Positions 1 to 10,722 are shown, counted from the stretch's first letter. The stretch is 64,000 nucleotides of DNA from Photobacterium sp. CCB-ST2H9 (GCF_023151555.2 NZ_CP100425.1:1984001-2048000); one strand, 5' to 3'. Notes: generated from the sequence alone by a model not told the origin. Program-made: numbers and translations.

Positions 1-1037
1 TCATTGCATTTGGCTGTGTAGCAGTTTTCCTGATGGTGAAACGCCTGATGCGTCCACTGGACGTGATTAACCAGGCCATGAGAAACATCTCTTCCGGTCA
101 GGCTGATCTGACACAGCGTCTCAACACCGATGCTGAACCAGAATTTGCCACTTTGGCACAAAGCTTTAATCAGTTTGCAGAACGGATGCAGCAACAGATT
201 ATCCGTTCACAAACCTTAAGCCGCGACATCATGCAAGGCACGGAACTCACCGCAGAGGGTGCGAATCGTTCCGCAGAAGCCATGAACCGCCAGCTGCAGC
301 AACTGGAACAACTGGCCACGGCCATGAATGAAATGGCTTCCACTTCTGCCAATGTCGCTGACAACGCACAAAGCGCCGCGTCTGCAGCTTCTGCAGCCGA
401 AGAAGCCGCACAACAAGGCAGCAATGTCGTTTCCCGTACATCCGTATCGATTCACGATCTGTCGGATCAAATCGATCAGGCCGTTGATGTGGTCAGAGAA
501 CTGGAGTCTGCAACCGGGAATATTGAGCGTATTCTTCAGGTCATTAATGACATCGCCGATCAAACCAACCTGCTGGCACTGAATGCGGCGATTGAAGCAG
601 CAAGGGCGGGTGATTCAGGCCGTGGCTTTGCCGTGGTTGCTGACGAAGTCCGCACGCTGGCCCAACGTACCCAACAATCGACCACAGAAATCCGCCAGAT
701 GATTGAACAGCTTCAGGCGGGCGCAAGCTCAGCAACCAGCACAATGGCGCTGAGTAAAAACACCGCCAGCAGCACGGTGGCTATGGCACAGGAAGCGGAT
801 GATGCCCTTTCAAGCATTCGTGAGGCCATTCAGCAAATTAATGATATGAATATACAAATTGCTTCTGCAGCAGAAGAGCAAAGTCTGGTCGCTGAAGACA
901 TTAACGGTAACACCATCAACATTAAAGATCTGTCGGTTCAGGTAGCTGAAACCGCCAGTGAAACCAGTGTTGCCATGGAAACACAGATTCAGAATGTCCG
1001 AGAGCAGAATGATCTGATGAGACAGTTTACGGTTTAA
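1..1037 (+). CDS. methyl-accepting chemotaxis protein, 3' part only
   Basis: The gene runs in from before the window; the reading frame is open from base 3, so the visible ATG at 33 is internal. The first residues ([10 protein letters not shown]) are the end of a transmembrane helix. A HAMP linker follows (about residues 14-65 of the visible part), then a long signalling coiled coil whose hairpin tip reads [19 protein letters not shown], the conserved CheA/CheW contact region, followed by [18 protein letters not shown]. The ligand-binding periplasmic part is missing, so the stimulus cannot be named. The product would sit in the inner membrane at chemoreceptor arrays and control CheA kinase activity. 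A hairpin follows the stop. Confidence 0.95.
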   Translation, partial: IAFGCVAVFLMVKRLMRPLDVINQAMRNISSGQADLTQRLNTDAEPEFATLAQSFNQFAERMQQQIIRSQTLSRDIMQGTELTAEGANRSAEAMNRQLQQLEQLATAMNEMASTSANVADNAQSAASAASAAEEAAQQGSNVVSRTSVSIHDLSDQIDQAVDVVRELESATGNIERILQVINDIADQTNLLALNAAIEAARAGDSGRGFAVVADEVRTLAQRTQQSTTEIRQMIEQLQAGASSATSTMALSKNTASSTVAMAQEADDALSSIREAIQQINDMNIQIASAAEEQSLVAEDINGNTINIKDLSVQVAETASETSVAMETQIQNVREQNDLMRQFTV

Positions 1038-1047
1038 GCTGTGTTTT

Positions 1048-1072
1048 GCCGCCAGATTAATTATCTGGCGGC
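1048..1072 (+). terminator. hairpin after chemoreceptor gene
   Basis: GCCGCCAGAT and ATCTGGCGGC form a 10-bp perfect stem with a short AT loop, 11 bases after the stop codon. The following tract (atcattgttc) is only weakly T-rich, so termination efficiency is uncertain. Confidence 0.6.
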
Positions 1073-1129
1073 ATCATTGTTCTATCCCGTGTGGAAATGT
1101 CCGGATAAGGGTTCTGACACGAACGAATT

Positions 1130-1636
1130 TCAGCGTCTCAGGTAAATATGGTCCGCATAACGTTTACCGCCAATTTCGTAAGCTTCAGGAATTTTTTCCT
1201 GTAACGTGAAACCGCACTTTTCCAGCACGCGCTCAGATGCAATATTTCCTTCCGTGACCACCGCTTGAAAGGCATCCAGACCACATTCATCTTCAGCCCA
1301 GTTGATCACGGCGCGCAGGGATTCTGTCCCATAGCCTTTGCCGTAATACTCAGGCATGAACAGATACCCCACTTCCGCAATCCCATCTTTAAGAATGAAT
1401 CCGGTAATTCCGACTTTTTGATGCGTCTGCTTTTCTGTAATCACCAGTGTCAGCCAGCCATCACTTTCTGGCGTCCAGCCGTTCAGACGTGATTCAAACC
1501 TGGTTTTCAATTCGTATTCTGCAGGTGCATCAAAACATTTTTCAATCACAACAGGGGTAACATGCAACGCATAAAAAAGTGACCAGTCTGCTTGCGTGAT
1601 TGGTGTCATGATCAGTTGTTGGGTTTCTAACTTCAT
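1130..1636 (-). CDS. GNAT family N-acetyltransferase (RimJ/RimL type)
   Basis: About 168 residues with the GNAT fold pattern: an N-terminal beta strand (TQQLIMTPITQADW), the central region EVGYLFMPEYYGKGYGTES carrying the acetyl-CoA pyrophosphate-binding loop (Q/RxxGxG-like GKGYG), and a C-terminal segment with NIASERVLEKCGF, typical of RimJ/RimL relatives. It would transfer an acetyl group from acetyl-CoA to an amine; the substrate cannot be read from sequence. A GTG lies five codons upstream, but the ATG at 1636 is preceded by GAGGAAA at good spacing, so this start is preferred. It stands alone. Confidence 0.85.
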   Translation of the reverse strand: MKLETQQLIMTPITQADWSLFYALHVTPVVIEKCFDAPAEYELKTRFESRLNGWTPESDGWLTLVITEKQTHQKVGITGFILKDGIAEVGYLFMPEYYGKGYGTESLRAVINWAEDECGLDAFQAVVTEGNIASERVLEKCGFTLQEKIPEAYEIGGKRYADHIYLRR

Positions 1637-1871
1637 CCGTGATTTCCTCACCTATTTATCCAACACTATTTTATTTTCCATTCAGGAACTTAACATGGAC
1701 ACAGGGATTCCCACCAGAGCGAATCAGTAAAAAATTCATTTTTAATCAGTCACTTGTCTTATCGGAAATATAGGCGGAAATATAGGCAGAGATGTTGTAC
1801 AGCAACTGGATGTCACACAAAGCCACACTCAAAAGACAGACGTCACGATAGTCACGTCTGCCTTATACAAA

Positions 1872-2468
1872 TCAGGCTTCAGCAATTGTTTGGGTAATGA
1901 GTTTATCGAATATCTCAGACTGCCCCGCTGGAATCAGTTGTCGGTGTGTCGCTCGGCGCTTATCGGCATCATACAATCGCTCAATCAGCCAGCCTGTCAG
2001 ATACATCTGAGACAAGCATCCGCCAGCCGTTGCTACATTGCCATTCACGACCAGTGCTTTATCCAGTACACATACGCCTTCCGCTTCAAGGGCTGGCTTT
2101 GCATCCGGATGGGTTGTTGCCGGCACGCCATCCAGAAGCCCGAGTTTAGCCAGAATAAAAGCCCCGGCACAGATCGAACCGATCAGCTGCTGCTGAGGAT
2201 TCAGTTTCAAAGCAGACATAAATTCAGGATTGTTCAGGGCCGCAGGCACACCTTTATAGCCACTGCAGAATAAAACAGTATCCGCGTCAGACACTTCAGC
2301 AAGATGACCATCTGTTTTAACTTCCATACCCAAGGTTGAAGTATGCACCGACTTTGTTCCCAGTACTTTTACAGTCCAGTCCGATGACTTTCTCCCCAGA
2401 ATATCCCGCAACAGGAAAAAATCGACATCGGTAAAATCATCAAAAATAACAATAGCTATCTGATACAT
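1872..2468 (-). CDS. DJ-1/PfpI (ThiJ) family protein
   Basis: 198 residues spanning a single DJ-1/PfpI glutamine-amidotransferase-like domain. The nucleophile elbow is visible as GSICAGAFILA, with Cys100 as the expected reactive cysteine, and the N-terminus (QIAIVIFDDFTDVDF) matches the first strand and acidic residue of the fold. Members include isonitrile hydratases, glyoxalase/deglycase-type enzymes and regulators; the sequence does not tell which. No AraC-type DNA-binding domain is attached. Isolated cytoplasmic gene with no clear operon partner. Confidence 0.88.
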   Translation of the reverse strand: MYQIAIVIFDDFTDVDFFLLRDILGRKSSDWTVKVLGTKSVHTSTLGMEVKTDGHLAEVSDADTVLFCSGYKGVPAALNNPEFMSALKLNPQQQLIGSICAGAFILAKLGLLDGVPATTHPDAKPALEAEGVCVLDKALVVNGNVATAGGCLSQMYLTGWLIERLYDADKRRATHRQLIPAGQSEIFDKLITQTIAEA

Positions 2469-2605
2469 CCTATTCCTCCAGACTCACATGGTCATTCATA
2501 TCATTTGGTCGAACGCAGCATGATGAATTGACCTCACCCTCTCTGCGTGCTGAAAAGAGTCATACTTAAAATCGCTGACTAAAACACGATTTCAGGCCGT
2601 CGTAG

Positions 2606-2899
2606 TTACAGCGATTGCTTCAGAAAAGAGAGGGCTTCACTGGTTTTGGTCGGGATAAACTCGGTGATTTCATAGATTGCCAGCCCATGCTGGCGGAAAG
2701 GATCGGCCAGCAACACTTGATCTAAAGCTACACGGTTTTCTGCATTTGCCAGGATGACACCTCCGGTTCGGGGCTCTTTCCTTCCTGACAACAGAAAGAC
2801 ACCGGCAGCATACTGCTGTTCCAGGTAAGCGATATGCGCATCCAGGTGTTTTTCTACTTCACTGAGCGCACAAGTATATGTGAGTGATACAACAAACAT
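2606..2899 (-). CDS. YciI family protein
   Basis: 97 residues, the usual length for a single YciI (dimeric alpha-beta barrel) domain. The central stretch with LSGRKEPRTGGVILANAE followed by a DPF motif is typical. YciI-like proteins are small cytoplasmic dimers of mostly unknown role, some acting as hydrolases or dehalogenase-like enzymes. No partner gene is evident. Confidence 0.85.
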   Translation of the reverse strand: MFVVSLTYTCALSEVEKHLDAHIAYLEQQYAAGVFLLSGRKEPRTGGVILANAENRVALDQVLLADPFRQHGLAIYEITEFIPTKTSEALSFLKQSL

Positions 2900-3093
2900 A
2901 GGCTTCCTTGAGTTGATGACGTAGCAGTTTCGTCTGCACTGAGCCGACCAGAGGCACTGATATTTCCAGTTTTCATCGACAAAACAAATGTAACAATTTG
3001 TTTATTAAGGGGACCTTAACACATACACACCCAAACGCATATTTCTCTGCGTTGCAGAATCTGTTTTGCAGTTTCGCCTTGCGGCAAAAACAC

Positions 3094-3117
3094 AAAGGCC
3101 AGCTCATGCTGGCCTTT
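3094..3117 (-). terminator. Rho-independent terminator of the symporter gene
   Basis: AAAGGCCAGC and GCTGGCCTTT form a perfect 10-bp stem with a 4-base loop. On the minus strand the stem is followed by a GTGTTTTTG tract. It lies 27 bases after the stop of the alanine symporter gene. Confidence 0.85.
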
Positions 3118-3143
3118 GAATTCATTCCTGTCTGTCTATTTTA

Positions 3144-4691
3144 TTATGATGTTGATTTGGCTGTTCCTGCAGAAGAAGCCTCACCATCTACATTTGGCGA
3201 TTGCTGGCCTTTACGCTTCATACGCTCTTCCCAGTAATCCGCGCCTTTAATGCCCAGTTTGACTGGATCAAATACGTATTCGGTTACACCGGCTTTCTTC
3301 TGTTCTTCATAGTCTTTCAGTGCTTTCAGTGCAGGTTTCGCCATGAAGAAGATAATCAGAATACCGACAATGTTCAGCCAGGCCATCAGACCTACACCGA
3401 CATCACCCATTGCCCAAGCCAGGTTCGCAGTTTTCACAGCGCCGTAGAATACAGAGCCCAGCAGTACCAGTTTCAATGCGAAAACCAGTCCCGGAACATG
3501 AATCGTACGGTGGATGTAAGCAATGTTCGTTTCTGCGATGTAGTAGTAAGCCAGAATCGTTGTGAATGAGAAGAAGAACAACGCAATGGCTACGAATGGT
3601 TTACCCAGACCAGGCATTGCTGTCTCAATCGCCATCTGCGTAAATACCGGGCTGTTCGCTGCAATATCAGCAGGCAGATTCTGTACCAGGAATGCACCTT
3701 CAGCACCGTGTACGTTAAAGGCACCGGTAATGATGATCATGAATGCAGTTGCACTACAAACCAGCAGCGTATCGATATAGATTGAAAACGCCTGTACAAA
3801 ACCTTGCTGTGCCGGGTGATCAACCTGTGCTGCCGCTGCAGCGTGAGGACCTGTACCCTGACCGGCTTCGTTCGAGTAAACACCACGTTTTACACCCCAG
3901 CCAATCGCTGCACCCACACCTGCCATTGGCGAGAAGGCATCACCAATAATGGTTGCAAATACATGCGGCACCATATCAATGTTCAGCAGAATGACGACGA
4001 AAGCCATCACAATGTAACCCAGCGCCATAAACGGAACGATAATCTGGGTAAAGTGCGCGATACGCTTCACACCACCAAAGATGATGATAGCCAGAACCAG
4101 ACACACAATTGCACCGGTGATGATCTTCGCAGAACTGAATGTACCTAAAGTGGTTTCGATCATCTCACCAGAACCGAACGCAGCCGCTACTGCATTACCG
4201 ATACTGTTTGACTGTACACCAGGCAGAAGCAGACCACATGCCAGGATTGTTGCGATTGCAAAGACCCACGCATACCATTTTTGTCCCATCGCTTTTTCAA
4301 TGAAATAAGCCGGGCCACCACGGAACTGACCTTCATCTTCCTCTTTATAGATCTGAGCCAGTGTTGACTCATAGTAAGCCGTTGAAGCACCCAGGAAGGC
4401 AACAACCCACATCCAGAATACGGCACCAGGACCGCCAAAACCGATTGCGGCAGCAACACCAGCAATGTTACCTGTACCGACACGACCAGAAAGTGATACC
4501 GCCAGTGCCTGGAAAGAAGAAATACCCTTGTCAGAACTCTGGCCAGAGAACAACAAACGAACCATCTCACCAATATGGCGGACCTGCATGAAGCGTGTTG
4601 TGATGGAATAAAATAAACCGGCACCCAGGCAAAGATAAATCAGTGCCGGACTCCATATTATTCCGTTGAGAAAATCGACCAATGACTGCAT
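3144..4691 (-). CDS. alanine/glycine:cation symporter (AGCS family)
   Basis: 515 residues of a polytopic inner-membrane protein. The N-terminal part has the AGCS signature region (FQALAVSLSGRVGTGNIAGVA) and the mid part GVGAAIGWGVKRGVYSNEAG, the conserved block of the family. About ten hydrophobic segments are visible, then a hydrophilic C-terminal tail of some 60 residues that is longer than the core needs. The family imports alanine or glycine with sodium (or protons), which fits a marine bacterium. It is monocistronic: a terminator follows, and an AT-rich upstream region of about 400 bases separates it from yejF. Confidence 0.95.
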   Translation of the reverse strand: MQSLVDFLNGIIWSPALIYLCLGAGLFYSITTRFMQVRHIGEMVRLLFSGQSSDKGISSFQALAVSLSGRVGTGNIAGVAAAIGFGGPGAVFWMWVVAFLGASTAYYESTLAQIYKEEDEGQFRGGPAYFIEKAMGQKWYAWVFAIATILACGLLLPGVQSNSIGNAVAAAFGSGEMIETTLGTFSSAKIITGAIVCLVLAIIIFGGVKRIAHFTQIIVPFMALGYIVMAFVVILLNIDMVPHVFATIIGDAFSPMAGVGAAIGWGVKRGVYSNEAGQGTGPHAAAAAQVDHPAQQGFVQAFSIYIDTLLVCSATAFMIIITGAFNVHGAEGAFLVQNLPADIAANSPVFTQMAIETAMPGLGKPFVAIALFFFSFTTILAYYYIAETNIAYIHRTIHVPGLVFALKLVLLGSVFYGAVKTANLAWAMGDVGVGLMAWLNIVGILIIFFMAKPALKALKDYEEQKKAGVTEYVFDPVKLGIKGADYWEERMKRKGQQSPNVDGEASSAGTAKSTS

Positions 4692-4942
4692 ATGAGTCTC
4701 CCTGTTATAGTCTGTATGGTTACAACTCGAGCAGTATAATACTCAGATTGTAATCTAATTGTTAAGAACTTTATTTCATCAGCCTTCATTCACCCATTGA
4801 AAGCATCATATGATAACAAAAACACAACAAGCAGTGTTTTACACCAATCAATTGTAGTTCAATAAAATTATATTCCAATAAAGACTCTTACATCCTGTAA
4901 TAATTTGTATAACAATTAGCCAACCCCACCTGAAAAGATCTC

Positions 4943-5013
4943 AATATTGTGCAGTAAGTCAGCATAAAGGATGCGACAAGGCACATTTTATGCGCATCTT
5001 TATGCACAATATT
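4943..5013. repeat. long interrupted inverted repeat between symporter and yej operon
   Basis: AATATTGTGCA (4943-4953) and TGCACAATATT (5003-5013) are perfectly complementary. Inside them CATAAAGGATGCG (4963-4975) pairs with GCGCATCTTTATG (4992-5004) apart from one extra base. The right arm is continuous while the left arm is split by a bulge of about 9 bases. The whole would fold into a stem of about 20 bp. It lies beyond the yejF terminator and some 250 bases upstream of the symporter start, in the symporter's leader or promoter region. Function unknown. Confidence 0.6.
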
Positions 5014-5054
5014 CTGTAACTAAAGCATAATCCATCTGAGGCAATCTGTGAAAA

Positions 5055-5092
5055 AGAGGTGCCTGATCAGGATAAAAACCTGTCGCACCTCT
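5055..5092 (-). terminator. terminator of the yejABEF operon
   Basis: AGAGGTGC and GCACCTCT flank an inner CAGG/CCTG pair, giving a two-step hairpin. On the minus strand it is followed by TTTTTCAC. It begins 21 bases after the yejF stop codon. Confidence 0.75.
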
Positions 5093-5112
5093 CAAAGGGG
5101 GGAAAGAGCGTT

Positions 5113-6708
5113 TTAGCTCATTGCAGATAAGCTGACGAGTTCGCGCGTATACTCAGCTTCAGGCTGATGAAACAGCTTCTGCGTCGGTCCTTGCTCAACA
5201 ACGCGACCATCTTTCAGTACCAATGTGTAATGGCATAGCGATTTGACAACATTCAGATCATGGCTGATGAACAGGTAGCTCAGCCCGTACTTCATCTGTA
5301 ACTCTTTCAGAAGATTCAGGACCTGGAACTGCACCGTTCTGTCCAGTGATGACGTGGGTTCGTCCAGCAAAATGAATTCGGGTTTCAGCACCAGAGCCCG
5401 TGCAATCGCAATCCGCTGCCGCTGCCCGCCGGAAAACTCATTCGGATAACGAAACCGGGTTGCCGGATCCAGCTCAACATCCTGCATGGCCTGGCAGATC
5501 ATGGCATCCTCTTCCTGTTCTGACAGATGCTGATGTACCTTGAGCCCTTCACCAATAATCTGAGCAACCGACATACGCGGGTTGAGCGCAGAAAACGGAT
5601 CCTGAAAGACTACCTGTAACCGGCTCCGGTAAGGCAGCATTCCCTTCCTGCTCAAACCTCCGATTTCCTGACCATCAAACCGGATACTGCCTTCACTGCT
5701 GAGCAACCTCAGAATTGCCATGCCCGTCGTCGATTTACCGGAGCCGCTTTCCCCCACCAGACCAACACTCTGACCCCGTTTCAATAAAAAACTGACATCC
5801 GTCACAGCTTTAATATGCCCGATGACACGTTTCATAATGCCGCCTTTTACCGGGAACCAGACACGCAGCTTTTCAACTTCAAACATCGCATCCGGATCGC
5901 CCTGAACCGGCACAGGCTCACCAGGCGGATCGGCCGCAATCAGTTGTTGAGTATAAGGATGCGAAGGGGCGGAAAAAATCATTTCCCGGGTATTGGTTTC
6001 CACCAGTTTACCCAATTGCATGACCGCAACCCGGTCTGCAATCTTACGAACAATGCTCAGATCATGGGTAATGAACAGCATCGCCATGCCCATTTCTTCC
6101 TGCAATTGCTTGAGCAGATCCAGTATTTGCGCCTGCACCGACACATCCAGTGCTGTCGTCGGCTCATCCGCAATCAGCAGGTCCGGTTCATTAATCAGCG
6201 CCATGGCAATCATGACCCGCTGCCGCTCGCCGCCGGAAAGTTCGTGCGGATAAGCATACATCCGTTGCTCCGGATTCCGGATCCCGACTTTCTTCAGCCA
6301 GCTCAGTGCGCGCTTTTCAGCCTGCCGCTGACGAACACCCCGGTGTATCGCCAGGGTTTCACACAACTGGCGGCCGATTTTATGAAGCGGGTTCAGCGAC
6401 ATCATCGGTTCCTGAAAAATCATCCCGATTTTTCCGCCACGCAGTCCCCTGAGCTGGCGTTCGCTGCATTTCAGCGTATCCAGACCATCATAAAGAATCT
6501 GCCCTTCCAGATAACGTGCCGACGCCTTCGGCAGCAGACGAAGGATCGCATTGGCGGTGACGGATTTTCCCGAACCGCTTTCCCCGACCAGCGCCAGCGT
6601 CTCTCCGCGCCTGATGGTCAGGCTGACTTGTTCCGTCACGGGGCGAACAGGTTTGCCATTTACAAACCCCACAGACAGATTATGAATCGTTAACAGTGCA
6701 TCACTCAT
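5113..6708 (-). CDS. yejF: peptide/microcin C ABC transporter, double ATPase YejF
   Basis: 531 residues forming two fused ABC ATPase domains. Each half has a Walker A (GESGSGKS near residue 42 and again near 327), a signature ([16 protein letters not shown]) and a Walker B followed by DEPTT or DEPTS. Length and fusion match YejF, which powers the YejABEF importer. In enterobacteria this system takes up oligopeptides and the peptide-nucleotide antibiotic microcin C. It is the last gene of the minus-strand operon yejA-yejB-yejE-yejF, 15 bases after yejE, and is followed by a terminator. Confidence 0.95.
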   Translation of the reverse strand: MSDALLTIHNLSVGFVNGKPVRPVTEQVSLTIRRGETLALVGESGSGKSVTANAILRLLPKASARYLEGQILYDGLDTLKCSERQLRGLRGGKIGMIFQEPMMSLNPLHKIGRQLCETLAIHRGVRQRQAEKRALSWLKKVGIRNPEQRMYAYPHELSGGERQRVMIAMALINEPDLLIADEPTTALDVSVQAQILDLLKQLQEEMGMAMLFITHDLSIVRKIADRVAVMQLGKLVETNTREMIFSAPSHPYTQQLIAADPPGEPVPVQGDPDAMFEVEKLRVWFPVKGGIMKRVIGHIKAVTDVSFLLKRGQSVGLVGESGSGKSTTGMAILRLLSSEGSIRFDGQEIGGLSRKGMLPYRSRLQVVFQDPFSALNPRMSVAQIIGEGLKVHQHLSEQEEDAMICQAMQDVELDPATRFRYPNEFSGGQRQRIAIARALVLKPEFILLDEPTSSLDRTVQFQVLNLLKELQMKYGLSYLFISHDLNVVKSLCHYTLVLKDGRVVEQGPTQKLFHQPEAEYTRELVSLSAMS

Positions 6709-6723
6709 GGTACTTCCTGAACA

Positions 6724-7770
6724 CTACTGTTGATGAGGGTCGAATGCGTCACGCACGGCTTCACCAATGAACACGAGCAGACTCAGCATAATTGACAGAA
6801 CAACAAAGGCCGACAGCCCCAGCCAGGGTGCCTGAAGGTTGGTTTTCCCCTGTGCCAGCAGTTCACCAAGAGACGGTGATCCCACGGGCAGGCCAAAGCC
6901 GAGAAAGTCCAGCGATGTCAGCGTGGTCACTGAACCACTGAGGATAAAGGGCATCATGGTCAGAGAGGCCACCATCGCATTCGGCAACATATGGCGCAGC
7001 ATAATCCGCCGGTCATTGACGCCTAACGCCTGTGCGGCACGGACATAATCCAGATTACGGCACCGCAGAAATTCAGCACGCACCACACCTACCAGCCCCA
7101 TCCAGCTGAACAGCACCATGATGCCGAGCAGCCACCAGAAATTGGGCTCCACGAAACTGGAAAGAATAATCAGCAGAAACAGCGTCGGCATCCCCGACCA
7201 GATTTCGATAAAACGCTGTCCGAACAAATCCAGCCAGCCGCCATAGTATCCCTGCCCTGCGCCCACCATGACGCCAACCACCGTAGAAATCAGTGTCAGC
7301 GCAAAACCAAATAAAACCGATATCCGAAAACCATAAATGATGCGCGCCAGAACATCGCGACCTTTATCATCCGTCCCCAGCCAGTTCACACTGTCAGGCG
7401 CTGAAGGTGCCGGGCCGGATAAGTTGTAATTAATCGTGTCGTAATGGAAGCGAATCGCAGGCCAGATCATATAACCGTCGGCATTGATCAGGTCCTGAAC
7501 ATAGGGATCGGTATAATCCGCTTCTGTTGCAAATTCGCCGCCAAACTCTGTTTCGGCATACTGTTCGGCAATCGGAAAATACCAGTCGCCTTTAAAGCTG
7601 ATCAGCAGAGGCTTGTCATTGGCGATGACTTCTGCAAATAAACTGATCAGAAAAAGCACCGCAAAAAACCAGAGCGACCAGTAGCCACGCCGGTGCGCCT
7701 TAAATCTCGCCCAGCGTTCCTGTGTCAACGGATTCAATGAAAACATGGAAGATAATTTCTGAAACACCAT
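6724..7770 (-). CDS. yejE: peptide/microcin C ABC transporter permease YejE
   Basis: About 348 residues with an N-terminal membrane helix, a periplasmic insert and a C-terminal five-to-six helix BPD transport domain containing the EAA loop (RAAQALGVNDRRIMLRHMLPN). The segment GYWSLWFF...ANDKPLL and the end GEAVRDAFDP match YejE closely. The frame is open a little further upstream, but the ATG at 7770 directly follows the yejB stop and has AGGT in front, implying translational coupling. It pairs with YejB to form the membrane channel. Confidence 0.93.
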   Translation of the reverse strand: MVFQKLSSMFSLNPLTQERWARFKAHRRGYWSLWFFAVLFLISLFAEVIANDKPLLISFKGDWYFPIAEQYAETEFGGEFATEADYTDPYVQDLINADGYMIWPAIRFHYDTINYNLSGPAPSAPDSVNWLGTDDKGRDVLARIIYGFRISVLFGFALTLISTVVGVMVGAGQGYYGGWLDLFGQRFIEIWSGMPTLFLLIILSSFVEPNFWWLLGIMVLFSWMGLVGVVRAEFLRCRNLDYVRAAQALGVNDRRIMLRHMLPNAMVASLTMMPFILSGSVTTLTSLDFLGFGLPVGSPSLGELLAQGKTNLQAPWLGLSAFVVLSIMLSLLVFIGEAVRDAFDPHQQ

Positions 7771-7771
7771 A

Positions 7772-8869
7772 CTACCTGGCCTCGAAATCAATACGCGGAT
7801 CGACCAGGGTATAAGTCAGGTCAGAAATAATATTCATGACCAGACCCAACAGGGTCATGATATAGAGTGTGCTGAACACAATCGGATAATCGCGCTGAAT
7901 GGTTGATTCAAACCCTAACAGACCGATCCCCTCCAGTGAGAACATCACTTCAATCAACATCGAGCCGGTAAAAAAGATGCTGATAAAGGCGCTTGGAAAG
8001 CCTGCAATAATGATCAGCATGGCATTGCGAAAGACATGCTTATATAAAATGCTGCGATCATCTAACCCCTTCGCCCTGGCGGTCACGACATACTGCTTAT
8101 TGATCTCATCAAGAAACGAGTTTTTGGTCAGCATCGTCAGCGTGGCAAAACCGCCAATCACCATGGCGATAATCGGCAGGGTCAAATGCCAGAAATAATC
8201 TCCGATTTGCTGATACCAGGCGAGCTGATCAAAATCAGAAGAAAAGAGCCCCCGCAACGGGAACCAGCTGACATAATTCCCACTGGCGAAAAAGATGATC
8301 AGCACGATGGCGAACAGAAACCCGGGGATTGCATAGCCGGCGATCACCAGTGCGCTGCTCCAGATATCGAAGCGAGTGCCGTGATTCACCGCTTTCGCAA
8401 TCCCTAACGGGATGGACACAAAATAGATAATGAGCGTGCTCCACAACCCCAGAGAAATAGAAACGGGCAGACGTTCAATAATCAAATCAATCACGTTACC
8501 GCCGCGAAACAGGCTTTCTCCGAAATTAAATGTGGCGTAGTTTGTCAGCATGTCGACATAACGCTCCCACATCGGCTTATCAAAACCGAATTGTTTTCTG
8601 ATTTCAGCAACCACTTCCGGGTCAAGTCCGCGCGAACCCCGGTATCCACTGCTGCCATTGCCCTCACCCTGCGTTGTGCCCGATGGTTTGACTTCCTGAC
8701 CACCGCCGGTGAACCGTTCCATAATGCCGGACGTGTGGCCCTCCAGTTGCGCTACGGCCTGTTCTACCGGCCCGCCCGGCGCAATCTGAATCACAAAAAA
8801 GTTAATGGTGATGATGGCCCAGAGTGTCGGGATCACCAGTAAAAGCCGCCGGATAATATATGCCGTCAT
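7772..8869 (-). CDS. yejB: peptide/microcin C ABC transporter permease YejB
   Basis: 365 residues. The N-terminus ([22 protein letters not shown]) is typical of DppB/OppB/YejB permeases, followed by a long periplasmic insert rich in Gly and Ser (about residues 35-90) and six membrane helices. The EAA loop [20 protein letters not shown] contacts YejF. It lies 26 bases downstream of yejA and abuts yejE. Confidence 0.93.
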   Translation of the reverse strand: MTAYIIRRLLLVIPTLWAIITINFFVIQIAPGGPVEQAVAQLEGHTSGIMERFTGGGQEVKPSGTTQGEGNGSSGYRGSRGLDPEVVAEIRKQFGFDKPMWERYVDMLTNYATFNFGESLFRGGNVIDLIIERLPVSISLGLWSTLIIYFVSIPLGIAKAVNHGTRFDIWSSALVIAGYAIPGFLFAIVLIIFFASGNYVSWFPLRGLFSSDFDQLAWYQQIGDYFWHLTLPIIAMVIGGFATLTMLTKNSFLDEINKQYVVTARAKGLDDRSILYKHVFRNAMLIIIAGFPSAFISIFFTGSMLIEVMFSLEGIGLLGFESTIQRDYPIVFSTLYIMTLLGLVMNIISDLTYTLVDPRIDFEAR

Positions 8870-8895
8870 ACTGCTTACCTGCTTTCAACCCATGA

Positions 8896-10722
8896 TTAAC
8901 GACGTTTTTCCGGCAGTTTGGCTGCCTTGGCCTGATCAACCCACCAGGTGTCGACGCCCAGCGCATATTTCGGCCGGACGGCAGGACGATCAAATTTATC
9001 CCAGGTCGCAATACGGAATGTGCTCAGATACCATTGCGGAATCACAAAGAAATTCCACTGTAATACCCGGTCCAGAGCCGGGCCAAGCGCAGCCAGTGCT
9101 TCCGGATCCTGCTGATGCACAGCAATTTGTTCTGTCAATGAATCAATCGCCGGATCCTGAACCCCGGCAGTGTTATAAGTCGAGTCCAGATATTTACTGT
9201 TCCAGGCAATCAGCAGGTTTTGCGTTGGATATGGGTTCGCACTGTAACCGGAAGACACCATATCAAAATCACGATCACGGAGTCGTTTGATGTACTGCGT
9301 GGTGTCAACGGTCCGGATTTTCATGTCGATGCCCATCTGCTTCAGATTTTTCTGTAATGGAATCGCGATTCGTTCAGTCGTCGGACTGTAGATCAATAAT
9401 TCAAATGCGAACGGTTCACCGGTTTTCACATTCGTCATCACCTGATTTTTCAGCTCCCACCCTGCTTCTTTCAGTAATGCAAAAGCTTTTCGGGCCTGTT
9501 TACGAATACGTCCGGAACCGTCTGTCACCGGCGGCTGATAAGTTTCGGTGAATACACGTGGCGGAATTTTATCTTTAAGAGGCTCCAGATACTTTAATTC
9601 CGCAGGTGATGGCAATCCTTTGGCCTCATAAGGCGTATTCTGGAAGTAACTCCGGGGACGCGTATATTGGTTATAAAAGAGAGTTTTGTTCATCCACTCA
9701 AAATCCATCGCATAATTGAGTGCTTCACGAACTCTGGCATCCTGAAAGACAGGGCGCTGTGTGTTGAACACAAAACCTTGCATTGCCTGAGGAATTTCGT
9801 GAGGGATCTCTTCCTTCTTTATGTAGCCATTATCAAAGTTGGTGCCTTCATAAAGCGTGGCCCAGAACTTCGCGACATTTTCCTGCCGGAAGTCGTACTC
9901 ACCCGCTTTAAATGCTTCCAGCGTGACCGTGTCATCCCGGTAGTAGTCATACCGGATCGTATCGAAATTATGGCGCCCGACATTCACCGCCAGATCTGCC
10001 GCCCAATAGTCTTTCACCCTGGAATAAGTCACGCTCTGCCCGGCCTGATAACTGGTAATTTTATAAGCACTGCTGCCGACCGGAGGTTCTGTCAGAGGCT
10101 CGCTGAGTTTTTTGTCTTTCCAGAAATGTTCCGGCAATACATTCATTCCCTCAACCAGTGAGAACAGCTTTTCGCGGTTCGGGACTGACATCTCAATGCG
10201 GGCTGTCAGTGGAGAAATAGCAGTCACAGATTTCACGTCTTTATAAAAAACACGAAACTGCGGCACACCTTCTTTCATGAACTTATCAAAAGTAAAAGCG
10301 ACATCTTTTGCTGTAATTGACTGACCGTCGTGAAACCGGGCTTTCGGATTCACATCAATTTCCATCCAGGAAAAGTCATCGGCATAACGGACTTTCTGAG
10401 CAATGAGGGGGTAATAACTGTCGATTTCATCATTGGCAGACGTAAACAGAGTGTCATAGATCTCATCTGCCCCCGCAACTGAGACCCCCCGGGATGCATA
10501 ACGGTTAAAGCTGTCGTATGTACCGACTTCGGCATAGGTGATGCTGCCGCCTTTCGGGGCGCTGGGATTCACATAGTCAAAATGTTTAAAATCCGGCGCA
10601 TACTTTGCCGTTCCGAAACCTACTAAACTTATACTTTCAACCACATCAGCTGCAAAGCTGTTCGCACTCACCCACAGCAATCCGGCCAGCAACGGCATGC
10701 TTCGTTTTAATCGGTTCTCCAT
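8896..10722 (-). CDS. yejA: extracellular solute-binding protein YejA
   Basis: About 608 residues, an SBP_bac_5 family periplasmic binding protein. Starting at the ATG at 10722 gives a clean signal peptide (MENRLKRSMPLLAGLLWVSA, cleavage after NSFA); an upstream start in the same frame would bury it. Conserved features include HGFALKG-like starts of the YejA branch (VESISLVGFGTAKY), FHDGQSITAKDVAFT, and the C-terminal WNFFVIPQWY. It delivers peptides to YejBE. First gene of the operon. Confidence 0.93.
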   Translation of the reverse strand: MENRLKRSMPLLAGLLWVSANSFAADVVESISLVGFGTAKYAPDFKHFDYVNPSAPKGGSITYAEVGTYDSFNRYASRGVSVAGADEIYDTLFTSANDEIDSYYPLIAQKVRYADDFSWMEIDVNPKARFHDGQSITAKDVAFTFDKFMKEGVPQFRVFYKDVKSVTAISPLTARIEMSVPNREKLFSLVEGMNVLPEHFWKDKKLSEPLTEPPVGSSAYKITSYQAGQSVTYSRVKDYWAADLAVNVGRHNFDTIRYDYYRDDTVTLEAFKAGEYDFRQENVAKFWATLYEGTNFDNGYIKKEEIPHEIPQAMQGFVFNTQRPVFQDARVREALNYAMDFEWMNKTLFYNQYTRPRSYFQNTPYEAKGLPSPAELKYLEPLKDKIPPRVFTETYQPPVTDGSGRIRKQARKAFALLKEAGWELKNQVMTNVKTGEPFAFELLIYSPTTERIAIPLQKNLKQMGIDMKIRTVDTTQYIKRLRDRDFDMVSSGYSANPYPTQNLLIAWNSKYLDSTYNTAGVQDPAIDSLTEQIAVHQQDPEALAALGPALDRVLQWNFFVIPQWYLSTFRIATWDKFDRPAVRPKYALGVDTWWVDQAKAAKLPEKRR

